Shown here: one piece after another, positions 17,651-26,991 of the stretch
Numbering within the stretch: the first letter of the stretch is position 1
Layout: each line of letters opens with the position of its first letter
DNA from: Chitinophagales bacterium
GTDB lineage: Bacteria; Bacteroidota; Bacteroidia; Chitinophagales; Chitinophagaceae
Assembly (NCBI GenBank): GCA_017303855.1
Contig: JAFLBL010000002.1
Span: forward strand, 124,001-188,000
DNA length: 64,000 bases
Direction: 5' to 3'
Program-made: the position numbers and the translations under genes
Notes under the pieces: generated by a model
The model's database searches: none
Seen by the model: only the letters and a program-made list of their open reading frames with translations
What the model was told of the DNA's origin: nothing

Positions 17651-19672
17651 ATGATGCATATTATCAGGCAAACGATATTGCTGTTTTTTATCCTGCTGTG
17701 CCAACTGGATCTGCTTCAGGCACAACAGGGATTTGGTGCCCCGGTATACTGGCAGCATTTCGGGGTATCACCGAAAGGAGATCCCGTTGCTGGCCCGGCA
17801 TTGCCTCCGGGACGAACCGGCCTTTCTTACAGCAGTGTTTTCTGTCCGCCTCCCGGCGCTTATTCCATTCTCAAACGGGTGCCATTGGGCAGTTGTTATA
17901 ACAACGAATGGATTCCGCTCTCCAATGATTTCAACAGTACCTATGATGCCACGCATGCGGAAGGCAATATGATGCTGGTAAATAATACCGTTTATACCGG
18001 TTCGCGTAAACTGTACATGGATACGGTGTATCAACCACTATGTACCGGGATTGATTATTATTTTTCCGCCGCCATTATAAATCTGGATCTGCCACTGTCC
18101 TGTCCCGGCTCACATTTCTTTCCACGACTGGCCTTTTCACTCGAAACCATTTCCGGCCAGGTACTGGTTACGGATACAATCCGTTCGGGCATTGCATTTG
18201 CCAATCCGTTCATGGGTTACAAATTCGGGGAATTCGGTGTCTGGCTTACGATGCCGGCTATGACCGGGCCATTGGTTTTACGCATTGATCTGCTTACAAC
18301 CTATTATGATTGTGCGGAGGATTTTGCCATTGATGATATCCGGTTAAGACCCAGGGGAGCGGAAGTTAAAATTCAGTTTCCGGGTGAGCCGGGCCATACT
18401 GTAAAAGCCGCCTGTTATCAGCAACAGCCAACAGTAACGATTCACGGGAATCCCGAACCCTATTATAGTAACCCGGCTCTTCAATGGCAGGTCAGCACAG
18501 ATTCAGGAGCCACCTGGACAGATGTGCCGGGCCAAACCGGTACGGTACTGACGCAAACGTATACGGTTCCTGATACTTTTTATTACAGGCTCAGTGCAGC
18601 CGAATTGAGTATGATTGCAAACCCGGCCTGCCGTGTGGTATCCAATAAACTTAGGGTGGAGATACAGGGTCCGCCTGCCGGTTATACGATCAGCAGTAAT
18701 TCCCCGGTCTGTTCCGGACAGCCTTTGTTATTTAAAGCAGAGGGAGCCGCCAGCTATGAATGGAGTGGCCCCAATGGATTTTATGATAATGTGCCAACGC
18801 CTTCCATCTACTTTAGTACCCTTGCCGACAGCGGGCAGTATTATATCACCGTATCCTCCTGGGGCGGATGTACAGTTACAGATTCTGTTCGTGTAAAAAT
18901 ACTGGGTACTGATGTACATGCATGGCCGGATACCGCCATTTGTATCGGGAACCGGATCACCCTTCGCGCCAGTACAGGTGTACACTATGAATGGACGGGT
19001 GAAGGCATCAGCGGTAATCATACCGTTCAGTTTCCCAAAGTAAATGCAGTAAAAAGTGGCCGGTACACCGTAAAAGTAACCGATGTATCGGGCTGTTCCG
19101 ATACAGCTTCCCTGCTGATTCAGGTACGCAATAAAATTCCACTGAAGGCCATCATGGACTTTCCTCCCTTTCTTTGCCGTACCATGGATTCGCTTTTGTT
19201 TAAAAGCAAAAGCACCGGCGTGATCGACAACTGGTATTGGGATTTTGGGAACAGCCAGGTAAGCCGGCTTGAAGCACCACCGGTTCAGTATTATCTGATT
19301 CCGGGTGCCCGGGTGCAATACAACGCCTGGCTTGCCGTATCAGATACGGCAGGATGTACGGATACCGCATACCAGCAAATTCAGGTGGAGAATAATTGCT
19401 TTATCGCCGTACCTTCCGGTTTCACACCCAATAACGATGGCCGGAATGATTACCTGTATCCACTGAATGTGTTTAAAGTAACGAACCTGCATTTCCAGGT
19501 TTTTAACAGGAATGGCCGTTTGGTTTTTGAAAGTCGTGACGGCAACCGGAAATGGGACGGCCGGGTGGGTGCTGTTTTACAGGACACAGGTGTATATATC
19601 TGGGTACTGAGTTATACAGATGAGGCGGGCCGGAAAGTATTTCAAAAAGGGACGACCCTGTTGATCAGATAA
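17651..19672 (+). CDS. Secreted Ig/PKD-like protein with CHU_C (type IX secretion) tail
   Basis: This 673-residue protein has a signal peptide (ILLFFILLCQLDLLQAQQ). The N-terminal ~30-225 region resembles a jelly-roll found in gliding/adhesion proteins (STYDATHAEGNMMLVNN, then a DFAIDDIRLRP ending). Ig-like and PKD-like modules follow (~230-580, including YEWSGPNGF and WYWDFGNSQ). Residues ~585-673 form the gliding-motility-associated C-terminal domain: PSGFTPNNDGRNDYL, then VFNRNGRLVF, and KWDGR. This tail directs export through the type IX system and surface attachment. Start is at the ATG pair 17651/17654. It is embedded between GH144 genes. It may be a surface adhesin or glycan-binding protein; no catalytic motif was seen. 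Confidence 0.87.
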   Translation: MMHIIRQTILLFFILLCQLDLLQAQQGFGAPVYWQHFGVSPKGDPVAGPALPPGRTGLSYSSVFCPPPGAYSILKRVPLGSCYNNEWIPLSNDFNSTYDATHAEGNMMLVNNTVYTGSRKLYMDTVYQPLCTGIDYYFSAAIINLDLPLSCPGSHFFPRLAFSLETISGQVLVTDTIRSGIAFANPFMGYKFGEFGVWLTMPAMTGPLVLRIDLLTTYYDCAEDFAIDDIRLRPRGAEVKIQFPGEPGHTVKAACYQQQPTVTIHGNPEPYYSNPALQWQVSTDSGATWTDVPGQTGTVLTQTYTVPDTFYYRLSAAELSMIANPACRVVSNKLRVEIQGPPAGYTISSNSPVCSGQPLLFKAEGAASYEWSGPNGFYDNVPTPSIYFSTLADSGQYYITVSSWGGCTVTDSVRVKILGTDVHAWPDTAICIGNRITLRASTGVHYEWTGEGISGNHTVQFPKVNAVKSGRYTVKVTDVSGCSDTASLLIQVRNKIPLKAIMDFPPFLCRTMDSLLFKSKSTGVIDNWYWDFGNSQVSRLEAPPVQYYLIPGARVQYNAWLAVSDTAGCTDTAYQQIQVENNCFIAVPSGFTPNNDGRNDYLYPLNVFKVTNLHFQVFNRNGRLVFESRDGNRKWDGRVGAVLQDTGVYIWVLSYTDEAGRKVFQKGTTLLIR

Positions 19673-19681
19673 ACGATTGCT

Positions 19682-21130
19682 ATGCATAAAAAAATTAGTA
19701 TCTGCCTGTTGGTTTTCTTTACACTGAATACGGCCGTGGTCGCGCAGCTGAAAAGTAAATCACTGACAACAGGACGATACGGCGATGGTCCTGATAGTAT
19801 TGCTCCCGTTGGTCTGCTTAAAAACCTGACCGACGAACAATTGCTTGATGTGGTGCAAAAACAAACCTTCCGTTTTTTCTGGCACGGGGCCCATCCGTAT
19901 AGCGGACTGGCACTGGAAAGAAGTAATACCGTACTGGCTGAACATTACTGGGATTATATCAACGAAGCCTGGGATGAACCGAATTTCAGCACAACGACAT
20001 TTGGCCCGGATGCCGGTGCGATCGGCGGTACCGGATTTGGAATCATGAGTACCATTGTCGCGGTTGAACGAAAATGGATCGGACGTGATACTGCGGTACG
20101 CCGGCTGATCAAAATAGCCGACTTCCTGATTAATGCCGATTGCTACCATGGCATTTACCCGCACTTCATGAACGGAAGAACAGGCAAGGCCATTAAGTTT
20201 GACCGCCTGGATGATGGTGCCGATATTGTTGAAACGTCCTATCTGCTCATGGGCTTTCTCTGTGCCCGGGAGTATTTCAATGGCAATACGCCCCGAGAAG
20301 TTTATTTAAGAAAACGGATCAGCCAGATGTGGGGTGCCGCCAACTGGAACTGGCATACGAACGGACAACCCAAACTGTACTGGCACTGGAGTCCCAACAA
20401 CGGGTTTGATATGAACTTCCCGGTATGGGGGTATAATGAATGCCTGATCACTTATATAATGGGTGCATCTTCTCAATATCATTCTATTCCGAAAGCAGCA
20501 TACGATGGTACATGGGCCGGCAGCCAGGGATTCAAAAACGGGAAACAGTATTATGGGTATACTTTGCCGTTAGGTAATTACGATGAGGATAAGGGCGGCC
20601 CCCTGTTTTTCGAACAATATACTTTCCAGGGTATCGATCCAAACGGCCTGACCGATTCACTGGGAAATGATTATTTTCTGCAGGGGAAAAATCATACCCT
20701 GATCAACCGGGCTTATTGCATGGAGAACCCCAAAAAATTCAAGGGCTACAGCGATGTCTGCTGGGGGCTCACCGCCGGGGATAGTTATAAAGGGTATGTG
20801 GCACATAGTCCGCAGAATGACCGGGGTGTGATACAGCCCACCGCAGCCATATCCTCCCTGCCGTATACGCCCAAAGAAAGCATGGAAGCCCTTCGTTACT
20901 TCTATTACGGGCTCGGCGATAAAATCTGGAGCAAATACGGCTTTGTGGATGGTTTCAGTATTCATCATAACTGGTACGCTAAATCACATCTCGCTATTGA
21001 CCAGGGGCCGATCATTACCATGATTGAAAACTATCGTACCGGGATGCTCTGGAAATTATTCATGAATATACCGGATATTCAGAACGGGTTAAAAAAACTG
21101 GGCTTCAACAGTCCGTATTTTAAAAAATAG
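19682..21130 (+). CDS. GH144 beta-1,2-glucanase, secreted
   Basis: The 482-residue product has a signal peptide (CLLVFFTLNTAVVAQ) and one GH144 domain: LLDVVQKQTFRFFWHGAHPY, D177/D181/E184 in DDGADIVETSY, E253 in YNECLITYIM, KNHTLINRAYCM, and IDQGPIITMIENYRTGMLW. Compared with the 16273 copy it carries an insertion of about 25-30 residues after the ALERSN motif (AEHYWDYINEAWDEPNF) and a GNYDEDKGGPLFF loop. These may reshape the substrate cleft. The insertion makes it closest in length to the C. pinensis type enzyme, as far as I recall. Confidence 0.9.
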   Translation: MHKKISICLLVFFTLNTAVVAQLKSKSLTTGRYGDGPDSIAPVGLLKNLTDEQLLDVVQKQTFRFFWHGAHPYSGLALERSNTVLAEHYWDYINEAWDEPNFSTTTFGPDAGAIGGTGFGIMSTIVAVERKWIGRDTAVRRLIKIADFLINADCYHGIYPHFMNGRTGKAIKFDRLDDGADIVETSYLLMGFLCAREYFNGNTPREVYLRKRISQMWGAANWNWHTNGQPKLYWHWSPNNGFDMNFPVWGYNECLITYIMGASSQYHSIPKAAYDGTWAGSQGFKNGKQYYGYTLPLGNYDEDKGGPLFFEQYTFQGIDPNGLTDSLGNDYFLQGKNHTLINRAYCMENPKKFKGYSDVCWGLTAGDSYKGYVAHSPQNDRGVIQPTAAISSLPYTPKESMEALRYFYYGLGDKIWSKYGFVDGFSIHHNWYAKSHLAIDQGPIITMIENYRTGMLWKLFMNIPDIQNGLKKLGFNSPYFKK

Positions 21131-21133
21131 GCT

Positions 21134-21976
21134 ATGAAAAAAATGATAGTGGCATGTACAGTGATGCTCTTCAGTTTGCTGACAACCGCACAGACTGAAG
21201 TAAAAGTGATGAGTTATAATATCCGGCTGGATGTAAAGTCGGACGGTGAAAACTGGTGGGAAAAGAGAAAGGACAAAGTAGCGGGATTGATGAACTACTA
21301 CGCGGCAGATTTTATCGGCGGCCAGGAAGTACAGTTTCACCAGCTGCAATACCTGGAAGAACAACTGAACGGGTATGATCATATTGGTGTGGGACGGGAT
21401 GACGGAAAAGAAAAAGGAGAGTTCTCCTGCATTTTTTACAATTCAAAAAAATATACACCGGTAAGGCAGGGAACGTTCTGGTTGTCCCAGACACCCGATT
21501 CAGTATCCATGGGCTGGGATGCGGTTTGTAACCGGGTCTGTACCTGGGGGCTCTTCCGGCTGGCAAAGAGTAAAAAAATGATCTGGGTCTTCAATACCCA
21601 TTTTGATCATATGGGTAAGCTGGCAAGGGTGGAATCGGCAAAACTGATTCTTGCAAAAATGAATGAACTGACGGCCGGGAAAAATTATCCGGTTGTATTT
21701 ATGGGTGACCTCAATTCAAAGCCGGCCGATGAACCGGTTCAATTGCTGAATGAAGCTTTGGATAATGCGCGTACGCAATCAGCAGAAGCGCCGTATGGCC
21801 CGGCCGATACCTGGAATGGGTTTAAGTTCAATCAGCAACCGGACGGGTGTATCGATTATATTTTTACAAAGCGGGGAACAAAACTTAAGGTTATGAAATT
21901 TGCCACCATCACCGATTCGTACCAGCTGAAATATCCATCCGATCATTTTCCGGTAATGGCTACCATGCAATTTTAA
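21134..21976 (+). CDS. Secreted endonuclease/exonuclease/phosphatase (EEP) family protein
   Basis: This 280-residue protein has a signal peptide (MIVACTVMLFSLLTTAQT). The DNase I-like fold motifs are in order: VMSYNIRLD (Asn), IGGQEVQFHQL (metal-binding Glu near 59), NTHFDHMGK, FMGDLNSKP (Asp/Asn), and the closing PSDHFPVMA (Asp-His catalytic pair). Secreted members of this superfamily act as phosphodiesterases or phosphatases on sugars, inositols or lipids more often than on DNA. Three bases separate it from a GH144 gene and nine from the next gene. With the PhoD-like gene (34242) and GDPD (48597), it gives these glucan loci three exported phosphodiester/monoester enzymes. The substrate is unknown. 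Confidence 0.88.
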   Translation: MKKMIVACTVMLFSLLTTAQTEVKVMSYNIRLDVKSDGENWWEKRKDKVAGLMNYYAADFIGGQEVQFHQLQYLEEQLNGYDHIGVGRDDGKEKGEFSCIFYNSKKYTPVRQGTFWLSQTPDSVSMGWDAVCNRVCTWGLFRLAKSKKMIWVFNTHFDHMGKLARVESAKLILAKMNELTAGKNYPVVFMGDLNSKPADEPVQLLNEALDNARTQSAEAPYGPADTWNGFKFNQQPDGCIDYIFTKRGTKLKVMKFATITDSYQLKYPSDHFPVMATMQF

Positions 21977-21985
21977 ACTCAGGCT

Positions 21986-23158
21986 ATGAATGAAAATATC
22001 TCCCGCGAAAAATTTTTAAAAACCACCGCTTTAGCCGGCGCGGCCCTACTTGTTTCCTCATTGGAAGGATGGGCGGCTGCATGGCCGGATAAAAAACTGC
22101 GGGTGGCGGTTATCGGCTGCGGCAGCGTGAGTAACCGCTACCTGCCTCAATTGCTTTCTTCGAAGCTGATCGAAGTAGTGAGTCTCTGTGACATCAAACC
22201 TGAACGGGCCGTGGCACAGAACAAGGAGTATAAAGTGAATGCCGCCACTTATGGACATATAGACGAAATGCTTCGGGGCGTACCCTTTGATATGATGGTA
22301 ACCCTGACCGATATGCAGGTACACGGGGAGTTGAATAAAAAAGCCCTGCTGGCGGGTAAACATGTGTGGAGTGAAAAGCCAATGGCTAATACCTATGCGG
22401 AAGGCAAAGCCCTGCTCGATCTGGCCCGCTCCAGAAAACTGAGAATATGGGGAGCGCCGGCCGTAGTAAACAGTCCGCAGTTTGCCTATATGAGTAAAAT
22501 GATTCAGGAAGGCAAACTGGGACGTATAGCCGCTGCTCACGGACAATACGGACATACCGGTCCCACCTGGTCCGCATTTTTCTATGAAAAAAACGGGGGA
22601 AGCATGCCGGATCTCGGTGTGTATAATATAGCCACGCTTACCGGTTTACTGGGGCCCGCACGGAGTATCATGGCCATGACCAGTATTGTAAACCCGGAAC
22701 GTACCGTGGATGATAAAGGGAAAATAAAAGTGGAAGCGGAGGATAATGCGCATATACTGATGGAGCATGATAAAGGGGTGATCAGTCATGTGATGTGCGG
22801 GTTCAATTATTTTGATCCGCATGGACATGAAGCCGGTAACCAGTCACTACATTCCATTCAGATTTATGGTGATTATGGTAATATGCGCCTGATCGGATAC
22901 GATTGGGAAACCAATGGGGTGATGCTGGATGTACATTGGGATAAACCTGCCGAACTTGTATGTACGGAGAAGGGTGGTTATGAATGGCAGGAAGGCGCCC
23001 GTGTGGTGGGAGAGAGTCTCGTAAATGGAGCGGAGCCGCGGATCAATGTAGAACATGCACTTCACGTACTTGAGATCATAGAAGCGGCCAGAAAATCTTC
23101 CGCCACCGGTATGAAAGTAAAACTGAAAAGTAAATTTCCCTGGCCTGTTGTTAAATAA
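21986..23158 (+). CDS. Gfo/Idh/MocA-family oxidoreductase with N-terminal export signal
   Basis: This 390-residue protein has an N-terminus (SREKFLKTTALAGAALLVSS) like the twin-arginine-type leaders of exported Gfo/Idh proteins, but with a single Arg. It then has a Rossmann NAD(P) fold (VAVIGCGSVSNRY), WSEKPMANTY (the EKP motif of the family), and the alpha/beta substrate domain (GSMPDLGVYNIATLTGLLGP). Such enzymes oxidise or reduce sugar hydroxyls. Export would place it with the cofactor bound in the periplasm. The following gene encodes a cytosolic relative, suggesting successive redox steps on the sugar. The substrate is unknown. Confidence 0.88.
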   Translation: MNENISREKFLKTTALAGAALLVSSLEGWAAAWPDKKLRVAVIGCGSVSNRYLPQLLSSKLIEVVSLCDIKPERAVAQNKEYKVNAATYGHIDEMLRGVPFDMMVTLTDMQVHGELNKKALLAGKHVWSEKPMANTYAEGKALLDLARSRKLRIWGAPAVVNSPQFAYMSKMIQEGKLGRIAAAHGQYGHTGPTWSAFFYEKNGGSMPDLGVYNIATLTGLLGPARSIMAMTSIVNPERTVDDKGKIKVEAEDNAHILMEHDKGVISHVMCGFNYFDPHGHEAGNQSLHSIQIYGDYGNMRLIGYDWETNGVMLDVHWDKPAELVCTEKGGYEWQEGARVVGESLVNGAEPRINVEHALHVLEIIEAARKSSATGMKVKLKSKFPWPVVK

Positions 23159-23167
23159 ATGTATAGT

Positions 23168-24349
23168 ATGAAACTTGCTATTCTCGGATCAGGTTTTATT
23201 TCCCGCTTTTATGCGGATGCACTGGTAGCCCAGCGAAGAAAAGATACGATTGTGTCGGTATACAGCCGTACAGCAGACAATGCCGTGAAGTTTGCGGCTG
23301 ATTACGGAGTACCCCATAATACAACCAGTATAAAAGAATGTGTATCACATCCCGACGTGGAAGCAGTGATTATCGGGTTGTCCAATGACATGCACCTGCC
23401 TGCAGTACTCGAAGCGGCAGCTGCTGGTAAACACGTCCTTTGTACCAAACCGCTCGGCCGTAATGCCGCAGAAGCCCTTCAGATGCTGCAGGCCGTGGAG
23501 AAAGCGGGTGTTACGGGTGGTTATCTTGAAGATCTCTGTTACACACCTAAGTTTTTAAAATCCCTGGCAGCCGTGAATAGCGGCAGCATCGGCGATGTAA
23601 TCTGGACCAAGAGCCGGGAAACACATCCCGGTCCGCATAGTGACTGGTTTTGGGATAAAGAAAAATCCGGCGGTGGAGCCATGATCGATCTGGGCTGTCA
23701 CTGTGTGGAGATCAGCCGCAATTTTATCGGTAAAAACATTAAACCGGTAGAAGTAATGTGCTGGGCTGATACCCGGGTGCATCCCATCGATGCGGAAGAC
23801 AATGCGATCGGGCTGGTGAAATATGAGAATGGCGCCATTGGTCAGTTTGAAGTAAGCTGGACCTTCCGGGGCGGTATGGATCTGCGGGATGAAGTGATGG
23901 GAACAGAGGGTACGATCTGGGCCAATAACTTTCTCCGTACCGGTTTTGAAATGTTCAGCACCGGTAAAGGCGTTCAGTATGTAGCGGAGAAAGCTGAATC
24001 CAATGCCGGCTGGATCTTCCCGGTAGGAGATGAAGTACATGAACTGGGCTACAGTCATATGTTTACGGATATGTTTGATGCCATTGACAAAGGGAAGCAA
24101 CCGGCCGAAACATTTTATGATGGCTATATTGTAAATGCAATATTGGATGCAGCGTATAAATCGGCAAAGACAAAACAATGGGAACCCGTAGAGCTCGGCG
24201 TGTGGAGAGGATTGAAAGAACAGCAGGCGGCGAAAGAGATGGCGTCCTATGATGATCAATACTACCTGATCAAGGAAGAAGTATTACCGGGCGGGGAAAA
24301 GAAGTACATCATCAAACATAAAATTACCGGATCAATCGAAAGAAGATAA
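23168..24349 (+). CDS. Gfo/Idh/MocA-family oxidoreductase (cytosolic)
   Basis: This protein of about 393 residues starts at the ATG at 23168 (MKLAILGSGFISRFYADAL), the first residue of the Rossmann strand; an in-frame ATG at 23159 would add three residues. It has the CTKPLGRNAAEAL motif (family EKP equivalent with T before K) and the catalytic-domain motif GGGAMIDLGCHCVEISRNF. A C-terminal extension (~350-393) rich in Lys/Glu follows. It ends with TAA overlapping the ATG of the SDR gene by one base, so the two are translationally coupled. It probably oxidises a sugar or sugar acid. Confidence 0.9.
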   Translation: MKLAILGSGFISRFYADALVAQRRKDTIVSVYSRTADNAVKFAADYGVPHNTTSIKECVSHPDVEAVIIGLSNDMHLPAVLEAAAAGKHVLCTKPLGRNAAEALQMLQAVEKAGVTGGYLEDLCYTPKFLKSLAAVNSGSIGDVIWTKSRETHPGPHSDWFWDKEKSGGGAMIDLGCHCVEISRNFIGKNIKPVEVMCWADTRVHPIDAEDNAIGLVKYENGAIGQFEVSWTFRGGMDLRDEVMGTEGTIWANNFLRTGFEMFSTGKGVQYVAEKAESNAGWIFPVGDEVHELGYSHMFTDMFDAIDKGKQPAETFYDGYIVNAILDAAYKSAKTKQWEPVELGVWRGLKEQQAAKEMASYDDQYYLIKEEVLPGGEKKYIIKHKITGSIERR

Positions 24350-25125
24350 TGCAACTACAGAATAAAAAAATTGTCATCATTGGCGGCACTACCGGAATGG
24401 GATTGTCCGCAGCCAGCACATTTGTACGGGAAGGTGCCCGTGTGGTAGTGGTGGGCAGAAATGAACTGTCGGTGAAAGCGGCAGGCGAAACACTTGGTGA
24501 TGCAGCCATTGCTTTCAGCGGGGATGCCACACAACCCGATACGGCGGAAAAGGCGATACGGATATGCCTGGAACAGTTTGGAGGATTTGACGGCCTCTAT
24601 CATGTGGCCGGCGGCAGTGGCCGTAATATGGGAGACGGGCCATTGCATGAGCTCAGCCTGGAAGGATGGAACTGGACCCTGCATATGAACCTGACCGCAC
24701 TGATGTTATCGAACCAGGCGGCGGTACGTGCTTTCCGGGAATTAAAAAGAGGTGGTACCATTCTGAATATGGGTTCTGTACTTGGTTTTTCGCCCTCGCC
24801 GCGTTATTTCTCCACGCATGGATATGCTGCTGCAAAATCGGCTATTATAGGATTCAGTAAATCCATAGCCGCATATTATGCAACTGAAAATATACGGGTG
24901 AATGTAATTGCGCCGGCGGTAGTGCAAACACCCATGGCACAACGCGCCGCGAATAATCCGGAGATACTTTCCTTTGTCCGTACAAAGCAGGCGCTTGACG
25001 GAGGACGAATCGGCCAACCGGAAGATTGTGACGGGTTGGCCACCTATTTTATGAGCGATCAGTCGAAGTTTACCACCGGACAGGTAGTTGCTGTAGACGG
25101 CGGCTGGTCGGTCAGTGAACCCTAA
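24349..25125 (+). CDS. SDR-family NAD(P)-dependent oxidoreductase
   Basis: This 258-residue short-chain dehydrogenase has the cofactor motif IGGTTGMGLSAASTF (TGxxxGxG) near residues 9-25, the NMGS segment with catalytic Ser near 139, the YAAAKSAI catalytic Tyr-Lys pair near 155, and the C-terminal GQVVAVDGGWSV. It starts one base inside the stop of the preceding dehydrogenase gene. A heptad repeat array (CCCTAAA type) contains its stop codon and fills the gap to the ROK kinase. It is the third oxidoreductase in a row. Confidence 0.92.
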   Translation: MQLQNKKIVIIGGTTGMGLSAASTFVREGARVVVVGRNELSVKAAGETLGDAAIAFSGDATQPDTAEKAIRICLEQFGGFDGLYHVAGGSGRNMGDGPLHELSLEGWNWTLHMNLTALMLSNQAAVRAFRELKRGGTILNMGSVLGFSPSPRYFSTHGYAAAKSAIIGFSKSIAAYYATENIRVNVIAPAVVQTPMAQRAANNPEILSFVRTKQALDGGRIGQPEDCDGLATYFMSDQSKFTTGQVVAVDGGWSVSEP

Positions 25126-25161
25126 ACCTTAAACGCTAAACTCAAAACCCAAACCCTCCCA
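25120..25161. repeat. CCCTAAA-type heptad array over the SDR stop codon
   Basis: Six in-phase heptads: CCCTAAA, CCTTAAA, CGCTAAA, CTCAAAA, CCCAAAC, CCTCCCA. The stop codon TAA (25123-25125) is inside the first unit, and the last unit ends on the A of the next gene's ATG. The array fills the whole 35-bp intergenic gap. Confidence 0.8.
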
Positions 25162-26072
25162 TGCACGCAATCGGAATTGATATCGGCGGTACGCGTATCA
25201 AAGCGGTAGTGATTGATGAAGAAGGTCATCTTTTACAACATAGCTACCACCCGACTACGGATAATGCGGAAATGACCTGGCGGCAGACCGTATTGACTAT
25301 TGCAAAGGAGATACTGCATACATATAAAGCGGAAGAGATCGTAGTGGGCATATCCGCGCCCGGCTTACCGGATGAACACAATTCCACGATTGCGTTTATG
25401 CCCGGACGTATGCAGGGACTTGAGTACTTTAACTGGCAGCACAGTCTGCAGGTGCCGGTAACGGTATTGAATGACGCCGTGGCTGCACTGGTGGCTGAAG
25501 CCCGCTTTGGTGCCGCCAGGAATAAACGGCATGCGGTACTTGTTACGCTCGGTACAGGAGTAGGCGGCGCCCTGCTGATTGACGGGAAGCCTTACCAGGG
25601 TGCTTTTAATAAAGCCGGGCATATCGGTCATATGGTCATTGATGAAAAAGGCGACTGCGATGTAACCGGCATGCCGGGCAGCCTGGAAGAATGTATCGGG
25701 GAATGTACGATTGAAAAAAGAACGGGGGGCAAATTCAGCAGTACCCGGGAACTGGTGGAAGCCATGCATAACGGCGATGAATATGCTAAAAATACCTGGC
25801 TGAAATCGGTACGCCAGCTGGCTATTGGTTTATCCAGTATTACAAATATTCTTTCGCCCGAAACCATTATTCTCGGTGGCGGCATTACCGAAGCGGGTGC
25901 CGGTCTTTTTGATCCGCTCAATGAATATATGGCCAGGTATGAATGGCGGGCCGGAGGGAGGAAGACTGAAATTGTAAAAGCGCAATACGGCGATCTGGCC
26001 GGAGCGGTTGGTGCCGCTTCTTTTGCTGTAAAGAGAGATATTAATAAAAGCAATATACCTGAATTGATATGA
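25161..26072 (+). CDS. ROK-family sugar kinase (glucokinase-like)
   Basis: This 303-residue protein has an ATP-binding phosphate-1 motif at the N-terminus (IGIDIGGTRIKAVVID). It also has LNDAVAALVAEARFGA with the catalytic Asp, and VTLGTGVGGALLIDG. The ROK signature is degenerate. Where most ROK proteins have the zinc motif CxCGxxGCxE, this one reads CDVTGMPGSLEE, keeping one Cys and the Glu but losing the others. The substrate-binding H in NKAGHIGHMVID is present. It probably phosphorylates a hexose or amino sugar made by the preceding dehydrogenases. Its stop overlaps the start of the SIS gene (ATGA), indicating coupling. Confidence 0.9.
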   Translation: MHAIGIDIGGTRIKAVVIDEEGHLLQHSYHPTTDNAEMTWRQTVLTIAKEILHTYKAEEIVVGISAPGLPDEHNSTIAFMPGRMQGLEYFNWQHSLQVPVTVLNDAVAALVAEARFGAARNKRHAVLVTLGTGVGGALLIDGKPYQGAFNKAGHIGHMVIDEKGDCDVTGMPGSLEECIGECTIEKRTGGKFSSTRELVEAMHNGDEYAKNTWLKSVRQLAIGLSSITNILSPETIILGGGITEAGAGLFDPLNEYMARYEWRAGGRKTEIVKAQYGDLAGAVGAASFAVKRDINKSNIPELI

Positions 26073-26851
26073 GCCTGACTACAACCTATCTCGGAAAATG
26101 TGCGGCAATTATTGCCTCTGTAGAATCGCAGGAAGCGGCGATCCGGCAGGCGGCCGGATGGTTTGCGGAGACCATCCTGGCCGGTCGCATGGTGCACACA
26201 TTCGGCAGCGGACACAGCCGCATTATGGTAGAAGAAATGTGGCCGCGGTATGGTTCTTTTCCCGGCTTTAATCCAATAGTGGAATTGTCGCTCACCAATC
26301 ACAACAATGTGGTGGGGGCCAATGGTCAACGGCAGGCCATGTTCCTGGAAAATGTACCCGGGCTGGCGGCACGTATACTCCGCAATTTCGGACTGGATCA
26401 AAAAGATACGGCCTTGATCATTTCTTCCAGTGGCTGTAATGTAGTACCTGTTGAGATGGCGGAATTGTTGCAGCAGGCCGGGATCAAAGTGGTGGCCGTG
26501 GTTACACAGGCACATCTCGATGCCAGTACAAGTAAAAGAGCCGATGGAAAAAAATTAACGGATTTTGCGGACCTGGTAATTGATACCGGCGCGCCCGCCG
26601 GCGATTCAATGATACAAGTGAAAGGACTGGACACACCCGTTTCTCCCGGATCAACCGTGGGGGGCGTCATGATCATCAACAGTATTAAAGCCGAACTGGC
26701 ACAGTTGCTAACGAATGCCGGTCATCCGCCAAAAGTGCTGACAGCCGGTTGTGTGGTGGGTACGGAGAAAGCCACTGCGTTGTTTGAGGCAGCTTATGAT
26801 GAGCACGGCAGAAGGTTGGCGGAGCTTTACAAGTTTGCTGGTAGTAGTTAG
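26069..26851 (+). CDS. SIS-domain sugar-phosphate protein (UPF0309-like)
   Basis: This 260-residue protein has a sugar isomerase (SIS) phosphosugar-binding fold: HTFGSGHSRIMVEEM near residues 50-65, then ALIISSSGCNVVPVEMAEL, where the SSSG loop binds phosphate. Similarity is to the UPF0309 group of sugar isomerase-domain proteins often found beside ROK kinases and NagB-like enzymes. The predicted role is isomerisation or release of a sugar phosphate formed by the upstream kinase. It overlaps the kinase by four bases. Its last three codons and stop lie inside a heptad array. Confidence 0.88.
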   Translation: MSLTTTYLGKCAAIIASVESQEAAIRQAAGWFAETILAGRMVHTFGSGHSRIMVEEMWPRYGSFPGFNPIVELSLTNHNNVVGANGQRQAMFLENVPGLAARILRNFGLDQKDTALIISSSGCNVVPVEMAELLQQAGIKVVAVVTQAHLDASTSKRADGKKLTDFADLVIDTGAPAGDSMIQVKGLDTPVSPGSTVGGVMIINSIKAELAQLLTNAGHPPKVLTAGCVVGTEKATALFEAAYDEHGRRLAELYKFAGSS

Positions 26852-26874
26852 TCAGTCGGTAGTCGGTAGTCAAC
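26840..26874. repeat. AGTCGGT-type heptad array over the SIS gene stop codon
   Basis: Five in-phase heptads: GGTAGTA, GTTAGTC, AGTCGGT, AGTCGGT, AGTCAAC. The TAG stop (26849-26851) is in the second unit, so the last codons of the gene are part of the array. Confidence 0.7.
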
Positions 26875-26937
26875 AGCCCCTCCTTTAGAAGCATGATACT
26901 AAAACAACTGCTGTTTCTCGTTTTACGGAATGTTTTC

Positions 26938-26965
26938 GTACTTCGTACTTCTAACTTCGTACTTC
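26938..26965. repeat. GTACTTC-type heptad array
   Basis: Four in-phase heptads: GTACTTC, GTACTTC, TAACTTC, GTACTTC. This is the same family as the array beside the tRNA (226-307). It lies between the SIS and MetE-like genes, 26 bases before the ATG of the latter, and could contribute to or disturb its promoter. Confidence 0.8.
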
Positions 26966-26991
26966 GACAGTCGTGTTAAAAAAACAATATT

